Shown here one piece after another: positions 1-8,445 of a stretch of 64,000 nucleotides of DNA; within the stretch, counting starts at the first letter, position 1, and each line of letters begins with the position of its first letter. The DNA is taken from assembly GCF_900110755.1 (NCBI RefSeq), contig NZ_FOFF01000049.1, positions 1 to 64,000 of the forward strand, given 5' to 3'. Made by a program: the position numbers and the translations under genes. This stretch comes from Streptomyces sp. yr375. Lineage in GTDB: Bacteria > Actinomycetota > Actinomycetes > Streptomycetales > Streptomycetaceae. Under the pieces are notes generated by a model. The model was not told where the DNA came from. It saw nothing but the letters and a program-made list of their open reading frames with translations, and did not search any database.

Positions 1-506
1 GCCGATCGCACCCGGGGTGATGGTGACGTTCGTGTTGCGGGCCTTCTCCACGCCGTTCTCGTACAGGATGCCGGTGGTACCGGTCTGCGTGTACGTCACG
101 TGCTCCCACTGACCGCGCGGCAGCCCGTACGTCGTGTCCGCCGGCTTGACGTCCTGCTTGGCCGTGTAGTCGGTCATCGACAGCGACGTCCGGAAGGCGG
201 TACCGGTCGTGAACAGGTAGCCGTTGCCCATGCTGCCGCTGGTGTTGCCCAGCCCGTAGAACATGTACGGCGTGCCCTGGGTCGAGTCGATCTTCACGTC
301 GAAGTCGACGGTGATCGAGTTCAGCCCCTGCATGATGTTGTTGGGGAGCTTGACGCTGGTGTCGGTGCCGTTGAAGCCCAGCCCGTTGTCACCGCCCAGG
401 TCCGCGGTGCCGAGGACCGTGCCGTCGTGGCCGTTGCCCGAGGAGTCGTGGGCGGCCGTGCCGTCGGTCTCGTCCAGCTTGTAGTCCAGGACCAGACCGG
501 TGGTGA
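1..506. repeat. Intragenic direct repeat, copy 1 (second LamG domain)
   Basis: This stretch repeats 1117-1622 at an offset of 1116 bp, which is exactly 372 codons. Sampled blocks differ by only one to four bases in sixty, synonymous positions included. The two LamG domains therefore look like a recent duplication or a gene-conversion product, not two ancient domains. The intervening linker is not repeated. Confidence 0.9.
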
Positions 507-1776
507 CGCCGGCCTCCGCCGTGCACACGGGCGCCGTCGCGGGAAGGGCGTCGGTCCTGTTGATCACGATCTGGTTGGGGTGCGCGCTGACCAGGGGGTC
601 GGTGACCGAGGCCGGGGCGTTGGTGGTCACCACGATCCGGTCGCTCATCCCGACGTATTCGGCCTTGGCCGCATACGGGTCGACATCGTCCGACGGGTCG
701 TCGGGCGTCGTGTCGGCAGGGTTGATCGCGGCGTACGCCGCGTCCTCCAGTGCGCCGATCTGATCGAAGGTGAACTGGCTCTTCGCACCGGTGGGGGAGG
801 GCCAGAGCGTCGGGGTGTTCCCGGCGGAGTCCTTCCAGTCCGGCGGCCGCTCGGCGTTGTCGACGTCGCGTGTGTAGTCCGCCGGGAAGATGAGGACCGG
901 CCCGATGTTGGGGTCCTCGAACGCATCGAGCGCCCCGTTGTACTCCTTCATGGCCTGCAGTTCCTCCGCCTGCAGGTTCGCGTCGTTGGCGCGGTCCACC
1001 ACCTCGCCCGAGGACAGGGCGTGGTCGTAGATGCGGAAGTCCCGCATCCGGCCCTTGAAGTACTTGTCATTCGCGTACAGGGACTTGCCGAGGAAGTTCG
1101 CGGTCGTCGTCCCGCCGCCGATCGCACCCGGGGTGATGGTGACGTTCGTGTTGCGGGCCTTCTCCACCCCGTTCTCGTACAGCACGCCGGTGGTACCGGT
1201 CTGCGTGTACGTCACGTGCTCCCACTGACCGCGCGGCAGCCCGTACGACGTGTCCGCCGGCAGAATGTCCTTCTTCGCCGTGTAGTCGGTCAGCGACACC
1301 GACGTACGGAAGGCGGTACCGGTGGTGAACAGATAACCGTTGCCGTTGCTGCCGCTGGTGTTGCCCAGGCCGTAGAACATGTAAGGCGTGGTCTGGGAGG
1401 AGTCGACCCACACGTTGAAGTCGACCGAGATCGAGTCCAGCCCCTGCATGATGTTGTTGGGAAGCTTGACGCTGGTGTCGGTGCCGTTGAAGCCCAGCCC
1501 GTTGTCACCGCCCAGGTCGGCGGTGCCGAGAACCGTGCCGTCGTGGTTGTGGCCCGAGGAGTCGTGGGCGACCGTGCCGGAGGTTTCGTCCAGCTTGTAG
1601 TTCAGCACCAGGCCGGTGGTGATGTCCGCCTGCGCGTTCGAAGCGATCGTCAGCAGCCCCGCGCCGGTGGCCAGCACGAGGGAGATGGCGGTGACGAGAC
1701 CGGTACGCATCGGCCGTCGCCGCAGGAGCGGGACGTTTGTCCGGGTGTCTGCTGCTGGGTCGTTGTTTCTCAACAT
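1..1776 (-). CDS. Secreted protein with duplicated LamG (concanavalin A-like) domains, 3' end outside window
   Basis: The gene starts at ATG 1776 behind an AAAGG ribosome binding site and reads 592 codons to the window edge without a stop. The N-terminus has an Arg-rich stretch and a hydrophobic segment ending in a likely signal-peptidase site near residue 50, so the product should be exported. A LamG/laminin-G-like beta-sandwich begins near residue 52. A linker of about 200 residues follows, with an Asp/Pro-rich part, and a second LamG copy begins near residue 424. LamG modules bind carbohydrate or protein, and in Streptomyces they often accompany extracellular glycosidases. No catalytic domain is visible here, so the enzyme part, if any, lies beyond the edge. 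Confidence 0.85.
   Translation of the reverse strand, partial: MLRNNDPAADTRTNVPLLRRRPMRTGLVTAISLVLATGAGLLTIASNAQADITTGLVLNYKLDETSGTVAHDSSGHNHDGTVLGTADLGGDNGLGFNGTDTSVKLPNNIMQGLDSISVDFNVWVDSSQTTPYMFYGLGNTSGSNGNGYLFTTGTAFRTSVSLTDYTAKKDILPADTSYGLPRGQWEHVTYTQTGTTGVLYENGVEKARNTNVTITPGAIGGGTTTANFLGKSLYANDKYFKGRMRDFRIYDHALSSGEVVDRANDANLQAEELQAMKEYNGALDAFEDPNIGPVLIFPADYTRDVDNAERPPDWKDSAGNTPTLWPSPTGAKSQFTFDQIGALEDAAYAAINPADTTPDDPSDDVDPYAAKAEYVGMSDRIVVTTNAPASVTDPLVSAHPNQIVINRTDALPATAPVCTAEAGVTTGLVLDYKLDETDGTAAHDSSGNGHDGTVLGTADLGGDNGLGFNGTDTSVKLPNNIMQGLNSITVDFDVKIDSTQGTPYMFYGLGNTSGSMGNGYLFTTGTAFRTSLSMTDYTAKQDVKPADTTYGLPRGQWEHVTYTQTGTTGILYENGVEKARNTNVTITPGAIG
1117..1622. repeat. Intragenic direct repeat, copy 2 (first LamG domain)
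   Basis: This is the partner of the repeat at 1-506 and encodes the N-terminal LamG domain. The reading frame is kept between copies. Confidence 0.9.
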
Positions 1777-2062
1777 GTGCTGCCTTTCGAGTCGGGGAGA
1801 TCCCTCTCGCTTTTTCTGGTCACTTCTGGGGGGTTCTGCCGATGTGGGGTGGCACTGTCGCGATCAACAAACCCGGTGCGGCCTTGGCTGCGGCCAGTCC
1901 CGTGAGCGCGTGGCGGGAGCCTCGGCGGCACCCATTTGTCATGAACGCCACGTCGACGTCCATGGCGTAAGAATCAGGGCGGGCCCGGCCCCCGGACCAT
2001 GGGTATTCCTACGGGTATTTACGGGGTCCTTATCCCTGGGCATCGCCCGGGAGGCTGCCGCC
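1777..2062. other. Upstream region of the LamG gene, no gene seen
   Basis: I find no convincing open frame here. The part next to 1776 should hold the promoter of the LamG gene. The rest is the 3' flank of the small gene at 2063-2254. I could not pick a clear -10/-35 pair. Confidence 0.4.
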
Positions 2063-2254
2063 TCACACCCCCAGACCGGCGGGCGGCGAGCCCGGTGGGC
2101 CCCGGGCCGGCACCACCGGGGCGCTCGACACCGCCTCGTAGGCGGCCCGTTCGAAGACGAACCGGTTGAGCGGCAGGTCGCCCCGCTCCTCGCGGTCGGG
2201 CCGGCGGAAGGCGGACCGGTGACCGTCGTGGGGGTCCATGCCGATACGGGCCAT
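2063..2254 (-). CDS. Small conserved-looking protein, 5' end probably frameshifted
   Basis: From ATG 2254 this reads 63 residues, with strongly biased third positions as in neighbouring genes. The same frame stays coding-like upstream as far as about 2296, with a Cys-rich stretch (NCPCGIGRC) just before the ATG, but it has no ATG, GTG or TTG start there. A good ATG lies at 2333 in the neighbouring frame, and the two frames could be joined across the C-run near 2297-2305. The real gene may therefore run 2063-2333 with a one-base indel. I do not recognise the family. The Cys cluster could bind a metal. Confidence 0.45.
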   Translation of the reverse strand: MARIGMDPHDGHRSAFRRPDREERGDLPLNRFVFERAAYEAVSSAPVVPARGPPGSPPAGLGV

Positions 2255-2383
2255 GAGGGCCCGGCACCGCCCGATGCCGCAGGGGCAGTTGAGAAGGGGG
2301 CCGGGCGGCCGGGGGCCGGACGCGGGAAGGCATGCCCGGCCCGAGGCCGTCCCGCGAACCCCTTACCGCGCCCGCCGCTACTG

Positions 2384-4393
2384 CTACTCCTGCAACTCCT
2401 GCTGCTGCCCGTACAGGCTCTCCACCTGCTCCGCGAAGTCGCGCGTGATCGTCTCGCGGCGGAGTTTCATCGACGGGGTGAGGTGGCCGGCCGACTCCGT
2501 GAAGTCCCTGGGCAGGATGGTGAAGCGGCGGATGGACTCCGGGCGGGACACCAGTTTGTTGGCGTCGTCGATCGCGCGCTGGAGTACGGCGTTCAGGTCC
2601 TCGTCGTCGAGCAGCAGCTCCGCCGGGACCGGGTGCTTGCCGCGTATCTGACGCCAGTGGGTGAGACCGTCGAGGTCGAGGGTGAGGAGAGCGGAGACGT
2701 AGGGGCGGCCGTCGCCGAGGACCATCGCCTGGGAGATCAGGGGGTGCGAGCGCAGCCAGTTCTCCAGGGGCGCGGGGGCGACGCTCTTGCCGCCCGCCGT
2801 GATGATCATTTCCTTCTTGCGGCCGGTGATCGTCAGATAGCCCTCGTCGTCCAGCTCGCCGAGGTCGCCGGTGGCGAGCCAGCCGTCGGGCGCGGCGGGG
2901 ACCACTCCCCCGGCCGCCGGGTCCCAGTAACCGCGCAGCACGTGCTCGCCCGCGACGAGGATCTCGCCGTCGGCCGCGATGCGGATCTTCGTGCCGGGCA
3001 TGGGCCAGCCCACCGTCCCCAGACGGGGTTTGAGCGGCGGGGTCAGCGTCGACGCGCCCGTGGTCTCCGTCAGGCCGTAGCCCTCGTAGATCTCGATGCC
3101 CGCGCCCAGGTAGAAGGAGGAGAGGCGGCGGCCGAGCGGGGAGCCGCCGCAGATGGCGTAGCGGACGCGGCCGCCCATGGCGTTGCGGATGCGGCGGTAG
3201 ACGAGCGGGTCGTAGAGGGCGCGGGCCGCGCGGAGGGTGGCCGCCGGGCCGGATCCGGCGCCGGTCTTCTGTGCCTCGACCGCCTCGCCGTAGCGGCGGG
3301 CCACGCCGACCGCGCGGTCGAAGGACGACACCCGGCCGCCCGTCTCCGCCTTCGCGCGGGCCGTGTTGAAGACCTTCTCCAGCATGTACGGGATGGCGAG
3401 GAGGCAGGTCGGTCTGAAGGCGGCCAGGTCCGGGAGGAGGTCGTCGGACCTGAGGCTGGGGGCGTGGCCGAGGCGGACGCGGGCGCGGACGCAGGCGATG
3501 GCGACCATCCGGCCGAAGACGTGGGACATGGGGAGGAAGAGGAGGACGGAGAGGCCCTCGCCGTTCGGCTGGTCTCCCCTCGGCTTCTCGCCCCTCGGCT
3601 TCTCGCCCCTCGGTTTGAAGACCGGGGAGAGGAGTTCGATCGCGTTGTCGACCTCGGCGAAAAAGTTGCCGTGGGTGAGCGCGCAGCCCTTGGGGCGGCC
3701 GGTGGTGCCGGAGGTGTAGATGAGGGTGGCGAGGGTGTCGGGGACGAGCATCCCCCGGCGGATCTCCACCTCGGCGTCCGGGACGTGCGCGCCCGCCTCG
3801 ATCAGCCGGTCCACATGCCCCTTGTCCATGACCCACAGGTGACGGAGGTCGGGCAGCCGGTCGAGCTCGGGGCCGAGCGCCGCCGCCTGCCCGGCCGTCT
3901 CGGTGACCAGGGCGACCGCGCCGGAGTCGTGCAGGATCCAGCGGGTCTGGAAGACGGAGGAGGTCGGGTAGACGGGGACGGTGACCAGGCCCGCCGCCCA
4001 GGCCGCGAAGTCGAGCAGCGTCCACTCGTACGTCGTGCGGGCCATGATGGCGAGCCGGTCGCCGGGCACCAGGCCCTCCGCTATCAGCCCCTTGGCGACA
4101 GCGTGGACCTGGGCCGCGAAGCGCTCGGCCGTGACGTCCGTCCAGACGGCGTCGCCGTGGCCGTCCTTGTGCTTACGGCTGAGGACCACCGCCTCGGGGG
4201 CGGCGGCCGCGTTGTCGTAGGGCAGATCGGCGAGCGACCCGTACGTCACCGTCCGCGCCAGCGCCGGCACGGACGCCTCCCGTACCACGCCGTCCAGCCG
4301 TCGCGTCTCGGGCTTCACGAGGGCGGGGGCGGCGGCGTCGTGGTAGTCGGCGGAGGCGTAGGCCGCGCCGGCGGCTGAGTACGGGGTGGACAC
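2384..4393 (-). CDS. Long-chain fatty-acid--CoA ligase (AMP-forming)
   Basis: This 669-residue ANL-superfamily enzyme activates fatty acids through an acyl-adenylate and transfers them to CoA. The phosphate-binding loop YTSGTTGRPKG is at 226-236, LPMSHVFGR at 287-295, YEGYGLTETTG at 436-446, the hinge region ATGDLGELD at 507-515 and GRKKEMIITAGGKS at 524-537. A C-terminal Lys in PSMKLRR fits the catalytic lysine. The GTG start at 4393 has an AGGGAG site. An in-frame repeat of a five-residue unit (KPRGE) at about 260-273 comes from a 15-bp DNA repeat in a surface loop. The neighbouring thiolase and reductase genes place it in fatty-acid metabolism. Confidence 0.93.
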   Translation of the reverse strand: MSTPYSAAGAAYASADYHDAAAPALVKPETRRLDGVVREASVPALARTVTYGSLADLPYDNAAAAPEAVVLSRKHKDGHGDAVWTDVTAERFAAQVHAVAKGLIAEGLVPGDRLAIMARTTYEWTLLDFAAWAAGLVTVPVYPTSSVFQTRWILHDSGAVALVTETAGQAAALGPELDRLPDLRHLWVMDKGHVDRLIEAGAHVPDAEVEIRRGMLVPDTLATLIYTSGTTGRPKGCALTHGNFFAEVDNAIELLSPVFKPRGEKPRGEKPRGDQPNGEGLSVLLFLPMSHVFGRMVAIACVRARVRLGHAPSLRSDDLLPDLAAFRPTCLLAIPYMLEKVFNTARAKAETGGRVSSFDRAVGVARRYGEAVEAQKTGAGSGPAATLRAARALYDPLVYRRIRNAMGGRVRYAICGGSPLGRRLSSFYLGAGIEIYEGYGLTETTGASTLTPPLKPRLGTVGWPMPGTKIRIAADGEILVAGEHVLRGYWDPAAGGVVPAAPDGWLATGDLGELDDEGYLTITGRKKEMIITAGGKSVAPAPLENWLRSHPLISQAMVLGDGRPYVSALLTLDLDGLTHWRQIRGKHPVPAELLLDDEDLNAVLQRAIDDANKLVSRPESIRRFTILPRDFTESAGHLTPSMKLRRETITRDFAEQVESLYGQQQELQE

Positions 4394-4614
4394 GGGCGGC
4401 TCCCTGAGCGTGCAGCGACGAAACTGCTTGCTGCATGACGTACGTACTTAGCGCACCGCGGCGTTCAACCGGGATGCCCCCTAAGGAGAGGGTTACCGGG
4501 TTACCGCCGGTTGGGTACGGGATCGTACGGCGCTCACGTGTGGGACTTGTGCGTGTTCCGGGATGTTCCCGGGTCAGGGGTGTGCAGTCTCGGGGGTTAT
4601 ATGAGGAAACTTCA

Positions 4615-4638
4615 GGTTCGTTCCGGGGTTCGTTCCGG
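4615..4638. repeat. Short tandem repeat, 2 x 12 bp
   Basis: Two identical 12-mers (ggttcgttccgg) lie about 20 bp beyond the thiolase stop codon (4659-4661), with a decayed third copy next to them. The rest of the 4394-4658 gap holds the upstream region of the ligase gene and a perfect acgtacgt palindrome at 4438-4445. Confidence 0.75.
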
Positions 4639-4658
4639 GTTCTTTACCGGGTCGGGCT

Positions 4659-6017
4659 TCAGGCTCGCTCCAGGATCGCGGTCACGCCCTGCCCGCCCGC
4701 CGCGCAGATCGAGATCAACCCCCGTGCGGGGCCGCCTCGTTCGGCGAGCAGTTTGGCAAGCGTCGCCACGATGCGGGCGCCGGTCGCCGCGAAGGGGTGG
4801 CCGGTCGCGAGGGAGGAGCCGGCGGTGTTCAGCCGGTCGCGGTCGATCGGCGCGAGGCCCTGCTTCTCCCAGGCCTCCAGGGTCGCCAACACCTGGGAGG
4901 CGAAGGCCTCGTGGACCTCGAAGAGGTCGAAGTCCCCGATCCCCAGGCCGGTCCGCTCCAGCATCCGCGGGACGGCGTGCGCGGGGGCCATGAGCAACCC
5001 GTCCCGCCCGTCGGCCACATCGCCGCGCACGAAGTCCACGGCCGCCGTCTCGTACGCGGTCAGGTAGGCGAGCGGCTCCAGGCCCCGCGCCTCGGCCCAC
5101 TCCTCGGAGGCGAGGAGCACGACCGCCGCGCCGTCCGTCAGCGGGGTCGAATTGCCCGCCGTCATCGTCGGGTCGGGGCCGTCGGTGCCGAACACCGGCT
5201 TCAGACGGGCCAGTTGCTCGGGCGTCGAGTCCGGGCGCAGGTTCTGGTCGCGGGCCAGGCCCCGGAACGGGACGACCAGGTCGCCGAAGAAGCCCCGCTC
5301 GTACGCCGCCGCGAGCCGCTGGTGACTGGTGGCCGCCAGCACGTCCTGGGCCTCGCGGCCGACGCCCCAGGCACGGGCGGTGACCGCCGCGTGCTCGCCC
5401 ATGGACAGGCCGGTGCGCGGTTCGGCGTTGCGCGGGATCTCGGGGATCAGGTGCGCGGGACGGATCTGGGCGAGCGCCTTGAGACGGGCGCCGGTCGACT
5501 TCGCCCGGCGGGCCTCCAACAGGATGCGGCGCAGGCGGTCGTTGACGCCGAGGGGCGCGTCGCTGGCGGTGTCCGCGCCGCCCGCGATCGCCGACTCGGT
5601 CTGACCGAGGGCGATCTTGTTGGCGGCGGCGATCACGGCCTGGAGACCAGTGCCACAGGCCTGCTGGATGTCGTAGGCGGGGGTGCGGGCGTCGAGCTTC
5701 GAACCGAGGACGGTCTCGCGGGCCAGGTTGAAGTCACGGCTGTGCTTGAGGACCGCGCCGGCCACCAACTCGCCCACCACGCCCGGCACATCGAGCGCGT
5801 AGCGGTTCGCGAGGCCGTTCACGGCGGCCGTCAGCATCTCCTGGTTGGAGGCGGTGGCGTAGGGGCCGTCGGAGCGGGCGAAGGGGATGCGGGTGCCGCC
5901 GACGATCGCGACGCGGCGCACGCGCGGGAGTTCCGGCCGGGGCTGCGGCGAGCCGCTCCCGGCGACCTTCAGGTGGTTCCCCCGCTGGCTCGTCCGTCCT
6001 GGCTCCGAGGTACTCAT
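4659..6017 (-). CDS. fadA2: Acetyl-CoA C-acetyltransferase (thiolase, FadA2/FadI type)
   Basis: This 452-residue thiolase condenses or cleaves 3-ketoacyl-CoA. The nucleophilic Cys is C121 in QQACGTGLQ, the His is in NTAGSSLATGHPFAATG (about H407), and the second Cys is in SICAAGGQG (about C438), so the active site is complete. It is divergent from a FabG4-type reductase and a MaoC dehydratase. This matches the fadA2 / fabG4-htdX arrangement known from mycobacteria and fits a role in fatty-acid elongation or beta-oxidation. The shared promoter region carries two palindromes (6048-6078). Confidence 0.92.
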   Translation of the reverse strand: MSTSEPGRTSQRGNHLKVAGSGSPQPRPELPRVRRVAIVGGTRIPFARSDGPYATASNQEMLTAAVNGLANRYALDVPGVVGELVAGAVLKHSRDFNLARETVLGSKLDARTPAYDIQQACGTGLQAVIAAANKIALGQTESAIAGGADTASDAPLGVNDRLRRILLEARRAKSTGARLKALAQIRPAHLIPEIPRNAEPRTGLSMGEHAAVTARAWGVGREAQDVLAATSHQRLAAAYERGFFGDLVVPFRGLARDQNLRPDSTPEQLARLKPVFGTDGPDPTMTAGNSTPLTDGAAVVLLASEEWAEARGLEPLAYLTAYETAAVDFVRGDVADGRDGLLMAPAHAVPRMLERTGLGIGDFDLFEVHEAFASQVLATLEAWEKQGLAPIDRDRLNTAGSSLATGHPFAATGARIVATLAKLLAERGGPARGLISICAAGGQGVTAILERA

Positions 6018-6047
6018 CTCGACCTGCTCCTCACCCTTGACCTAGAC

Positions 6048-6078
6048 TTACCCACGGTAACCTTACTTCGGAGTAAGG
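6048..6078. promoter_or_regulatory. Double palindrome in the divergent thiolase/reductase promoter
   Basis: Two inverted repeats lie back to back. The first, ttacccacggtaa (6048-6060), has 5-bp arms. The second, ccttacttcggagtaagg (6061-6078), has perfect 7-bp arms around TCGG. They sit between starts 6017 and 6154, so a bound dimeric regulator could control both directions. The TetR protein at 8446-9096 is the obvious candidate, by inference only. Confidence 0.65.
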
Positions 6079-6153
6079 ATCCCGTACGTGGCCCGCTCGT
6101 GGCCCCGTACGGGGTCCCGTGAACCGTGTGCGCCGAGCCCGTGGGAGATCATC

Positions 6154-7482
6154 ATGGCCGACCGCTATCTGAGCTTCACCGCCACCGCGCCCGGCCGCCT
6201 CCTCACCCGACGGCTCGGCCTCCCGCAACCGGCGCCCCTCCGCCGCTGGTCGGCCGAACGGCCTTCCCTGGAAGGCGACTTGCTCCACCTCACGGCCGGT
6301 ACGTCCACGCTCCCCGACCTCGGGGCGGCGCTGGCCCGTACGGGGCTGAAGACTTCGGCGCAGGGCGGCTCGGTGGCCGCCGTCGTCCTGGACGCGACCG
6401 GTGTCCGGGACGTCGACTCGCTCGCCGAGGTGCACGCGGCGCTGCACCCGGTGGTGCGGTCGGTCGCGGCGAGCGGGCGGGTGGTGGTGCTGGGCGCGGC
6501 CCTCGACGCCGGGGACCACCACCAGGCGGCCGTGCAGCAGGCGTTGGAGGGGTTCGTACGGTCGCTCGGCAAGGAGATCGGGCGCGGGCGGACCGTGAAC
6601 CTCGTCCGGCTGAGCGGCGACGCGACCGCCGCCGAGTCGACCCTGCGGTTCCTGCTCTCCCCCAAGTCGGCTTATATCAGCGGGCAGATGATCGAGGTGG
6701 GGGCGGCGGGTGCGGGTGCTCGGGAGTCCGGGTCGCCCGGTGACTGGGACCGGCCGCTCGCCGGGCGCACCGCCCTGGTCACCGGGGCCGCGCGCGGGAT
6801 CGGTGAGGCGGTCGCCGAGACGCTCGCGCGGGACGGCGCGCGGGTCGTCGTCCTGGACGTGCCGCAGGCCGAGGCGGACGCCCGCCGGGTCGCCGAACGG
6901 CTGGGCGGCACCGCCCTCGTCCTGGACATCACGGCCGCCGACGCGGGCGAGCGCATCGCCGCCCAACTCCCCGACGGACTCGACGTGTTGATCCACAACG
7001 CGGGGATCACCCGAGACCGACGGCTGGTCAACATGCCTGCCGACAGATGGAGTTCGGTCCTCGACGTCAATCTGGCGAGCGTGCTGCGCACGACGGACGC
7101 GCTGCTCGCCAAGGGCGCGCTGCGGTCGGGCGGGCGGATCGTGGCCACGGCGTCCATCTCCGGGCTCGCGGGCAACGTCGGGCAGACGAACTACGGCGCG
7201 AGCAAGGCGGGCGTCGCCGGTCTGGTCCGCTCCCTCGCGCCGCGCGCGCTCGCCGCGCACGGGGTCACCGTGAACGCGGTCGCGCCGGGCTTCATCGAGA
7301 CGAGGATGACGGCCGCGGTGCCGCTGTTCATCCGCGAGGCGGGCCGCCGGATGAACTCCCTCGCCCAGGGCGGACTGCCCGTCGACGTAGCCGAGACGAC
7401 GGCGTGGCTCGCGCACCCCGCCTCCGGCGCGGTGAACGGGCAGGTCGTGCGGGTGTGCGGCCAGAGCCTGCTGGGGGCGTAG
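6154..7482 (+). CDS. fabG4: 3-oxoacyl-ACP/CoA reductase, high-molecular-weight FabG (FabG4 type)
   Basis: This 442-residue protein starts at ATG 6154 behind GGGAG. The C-terminal half is a short-chain dehydrogenase with TGAARGIG at 210-217, NAG at 282-284, an active-site Ser near 334-336, and Tyr347/Lys351. Residues 1-190 form a second, degenerate Rossmann/flavodoxin-like domain, as in mycobacterial FabG4. That family uses NAD(H) with long 3-oxoacyl substrates, and the same cofactor preference here is inference. The stop codon overlaps the next start (TAGTG), so translation of the pair is probably coupled. Confidence 0.92.
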   Translation: MADRYLSFTATAPGRLLTRRLGLPQPAPLRRWSAERPSLEGDLLHLTAGTSTLPDLGAALARTGLKTSAQGGSVAAVVLDATGVRDVDSLAEVHAALHPVVRSVAASGRVVVLGAALDAGDHHQAAVQQALEGFVRSLGKEIGRGRTVNLVRLSGDATAAESTLRFLLSPKSAYISGQMIEVGAAGAGARESGSPGDWDRPLAGRTALVTGAARGIGEAVAETLARDGARVVVLDVPQAEADARRVAERLGGTALVLDITAADAGERIAAQLPDGLDVLIHNAGITRDRRLVNMPADRWSSVLDVNLASVLRTTDALLAKGALRSGGRIVATASISGLAGNVGQTNYGASKAGVAGLVRSLAPRALAAHGVTVNAVAPGFIETRMTAAVPLFIREAGRRMNSLAQGGLPVDVAETTAWLAHPASGAVNGQVVRVCGQSLLGA

Positions 7483-8411
7483 TGGCAGCGGCCAAGGTTC
7501 TCTCCGGTGCCCCGTCGCTCGGCCCGCTGCTCGCGCTCGGTGCCCTGCGCTCGCCCTTCAAACGGCCCCGGCCGGGCGTCGCCTTCTCCGGCGGGCGGCT
7601 CGTCCTGCCCGGACTGCGCGTCGACCTGGCCCGGCTCGCCGCCTACGAGCGGGTGTGCGGCTTCCCGACCGGCGAGGACGCCCTGCCGCTCACCTATCCG
7701 CACGTCCTGGGCTTCCCGCTGGCCATGAGCATCATGAGCGGCCGGGACTTCCCCCTCCCACTCCTCGGCCTCGTCCACACCTCGATCGAACTCACCCGCC
7801 ACACCGCCCTCACGGCCACGGGCACATACGAACTCACCGTGTACGTCGAGAAGTTGACCCCACACCGAAGGGGCACGGAGGCGGTCGTCGTCACCGAGTT
7901 GCGAAACGGGAACAGGGGCGGGGACGGAGAGAGGGCCGGGGATGGAGAGAGGGGCGGGGACCGGGACGGCGGCGGCGCGGTCGTGTGGGAGTCGACGAGC
8001 ACGTATCTGGCCCGGCACCGCACCGCGGCACAGCCCTCGCCCCCGCCCTCGCCCTCACCGAGGGAGGCGGAACCCGGTCCGCTCCCGGTGCTCGACGAGT
8101 GGCGGCTCGCCGCCGACGTCGGCCGCCGCTACGCCGCCGCCTCCGGTGACCGCAACCCCATCCACCTGCACCCCCTCACCGCCCGCCTCTTCGGCTTCCC
8201 CCGCGCCATCGCCCACGGCATGTGGACCGTCGCCCGCTGCCTCGCCGCCCACGGCACCCCCCAGACGGTCCGGGTCCGCGCCGACTTCCGGGCACCCGTC
8301 CTGCTCCCGGGCACGGTGACCTTCGCGTCGGACGGCGCACGGTTCGCACTGCGCGGCCCGGGAGAACAGGGCCGCGTCCATGTCACGGGGCGGGTGGACC
8401 CGCTCATCTAG
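7482..8411 (+). CDS. MaoC-type (R)-3-hydroxyacyl dehydratase (HtdX-like double hotdog)
   Basis: The GTG start at 7482 shares one base with the fabG4 stop. The 309-residue product has a degenerate N-terminal hotdog half and a C-terminal MaoC half with the catalytic Asp/His in SGDRNPIHLH (D223, H228). It should dehydrate the 3-hydroxyacyl product of the preceding reductase. The linker (about 143-200) is unusual. It has a Gly/Asp/Glu/Arg-rich stretch (about 145-165) encoded by an imperfect 18-bp DNA repeat at about 7912-7965, then a Pro/Ser run. The linker is probably disordered and length-variable. Confidence 0.88.
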   Translation: MAAAKVLSGAPSLGPLLALGALRSPFKRPRPGVAFSGGRLVLPGLRVDLARLAAYERVCGFPTGEDALPLTYPHVLGFPLAMSIMSGRDFPLPLLGLVHTSIELTRHTALTATGTYELTVYVEKLTPHRRGTEAVVVTELRNGNRGGDGERAGDGERGGDRDGGGAVVWESTSTYLARHRTAAQPSPPPSPSPREAEPGPLPVLDEWRLAADVGRRYAAASGDRNPIHLHPLTARLFGFPRAIAHGMWTVARCLAAHGTPQTVRVRADFRAPVLLPGTVTFASDGARFALRGPGEQGRVHVTGRVDPLI

Positions 8412-8445
8412 CGGACCCGCTCGTCTCGTGACCCGCCTGAAGCGG

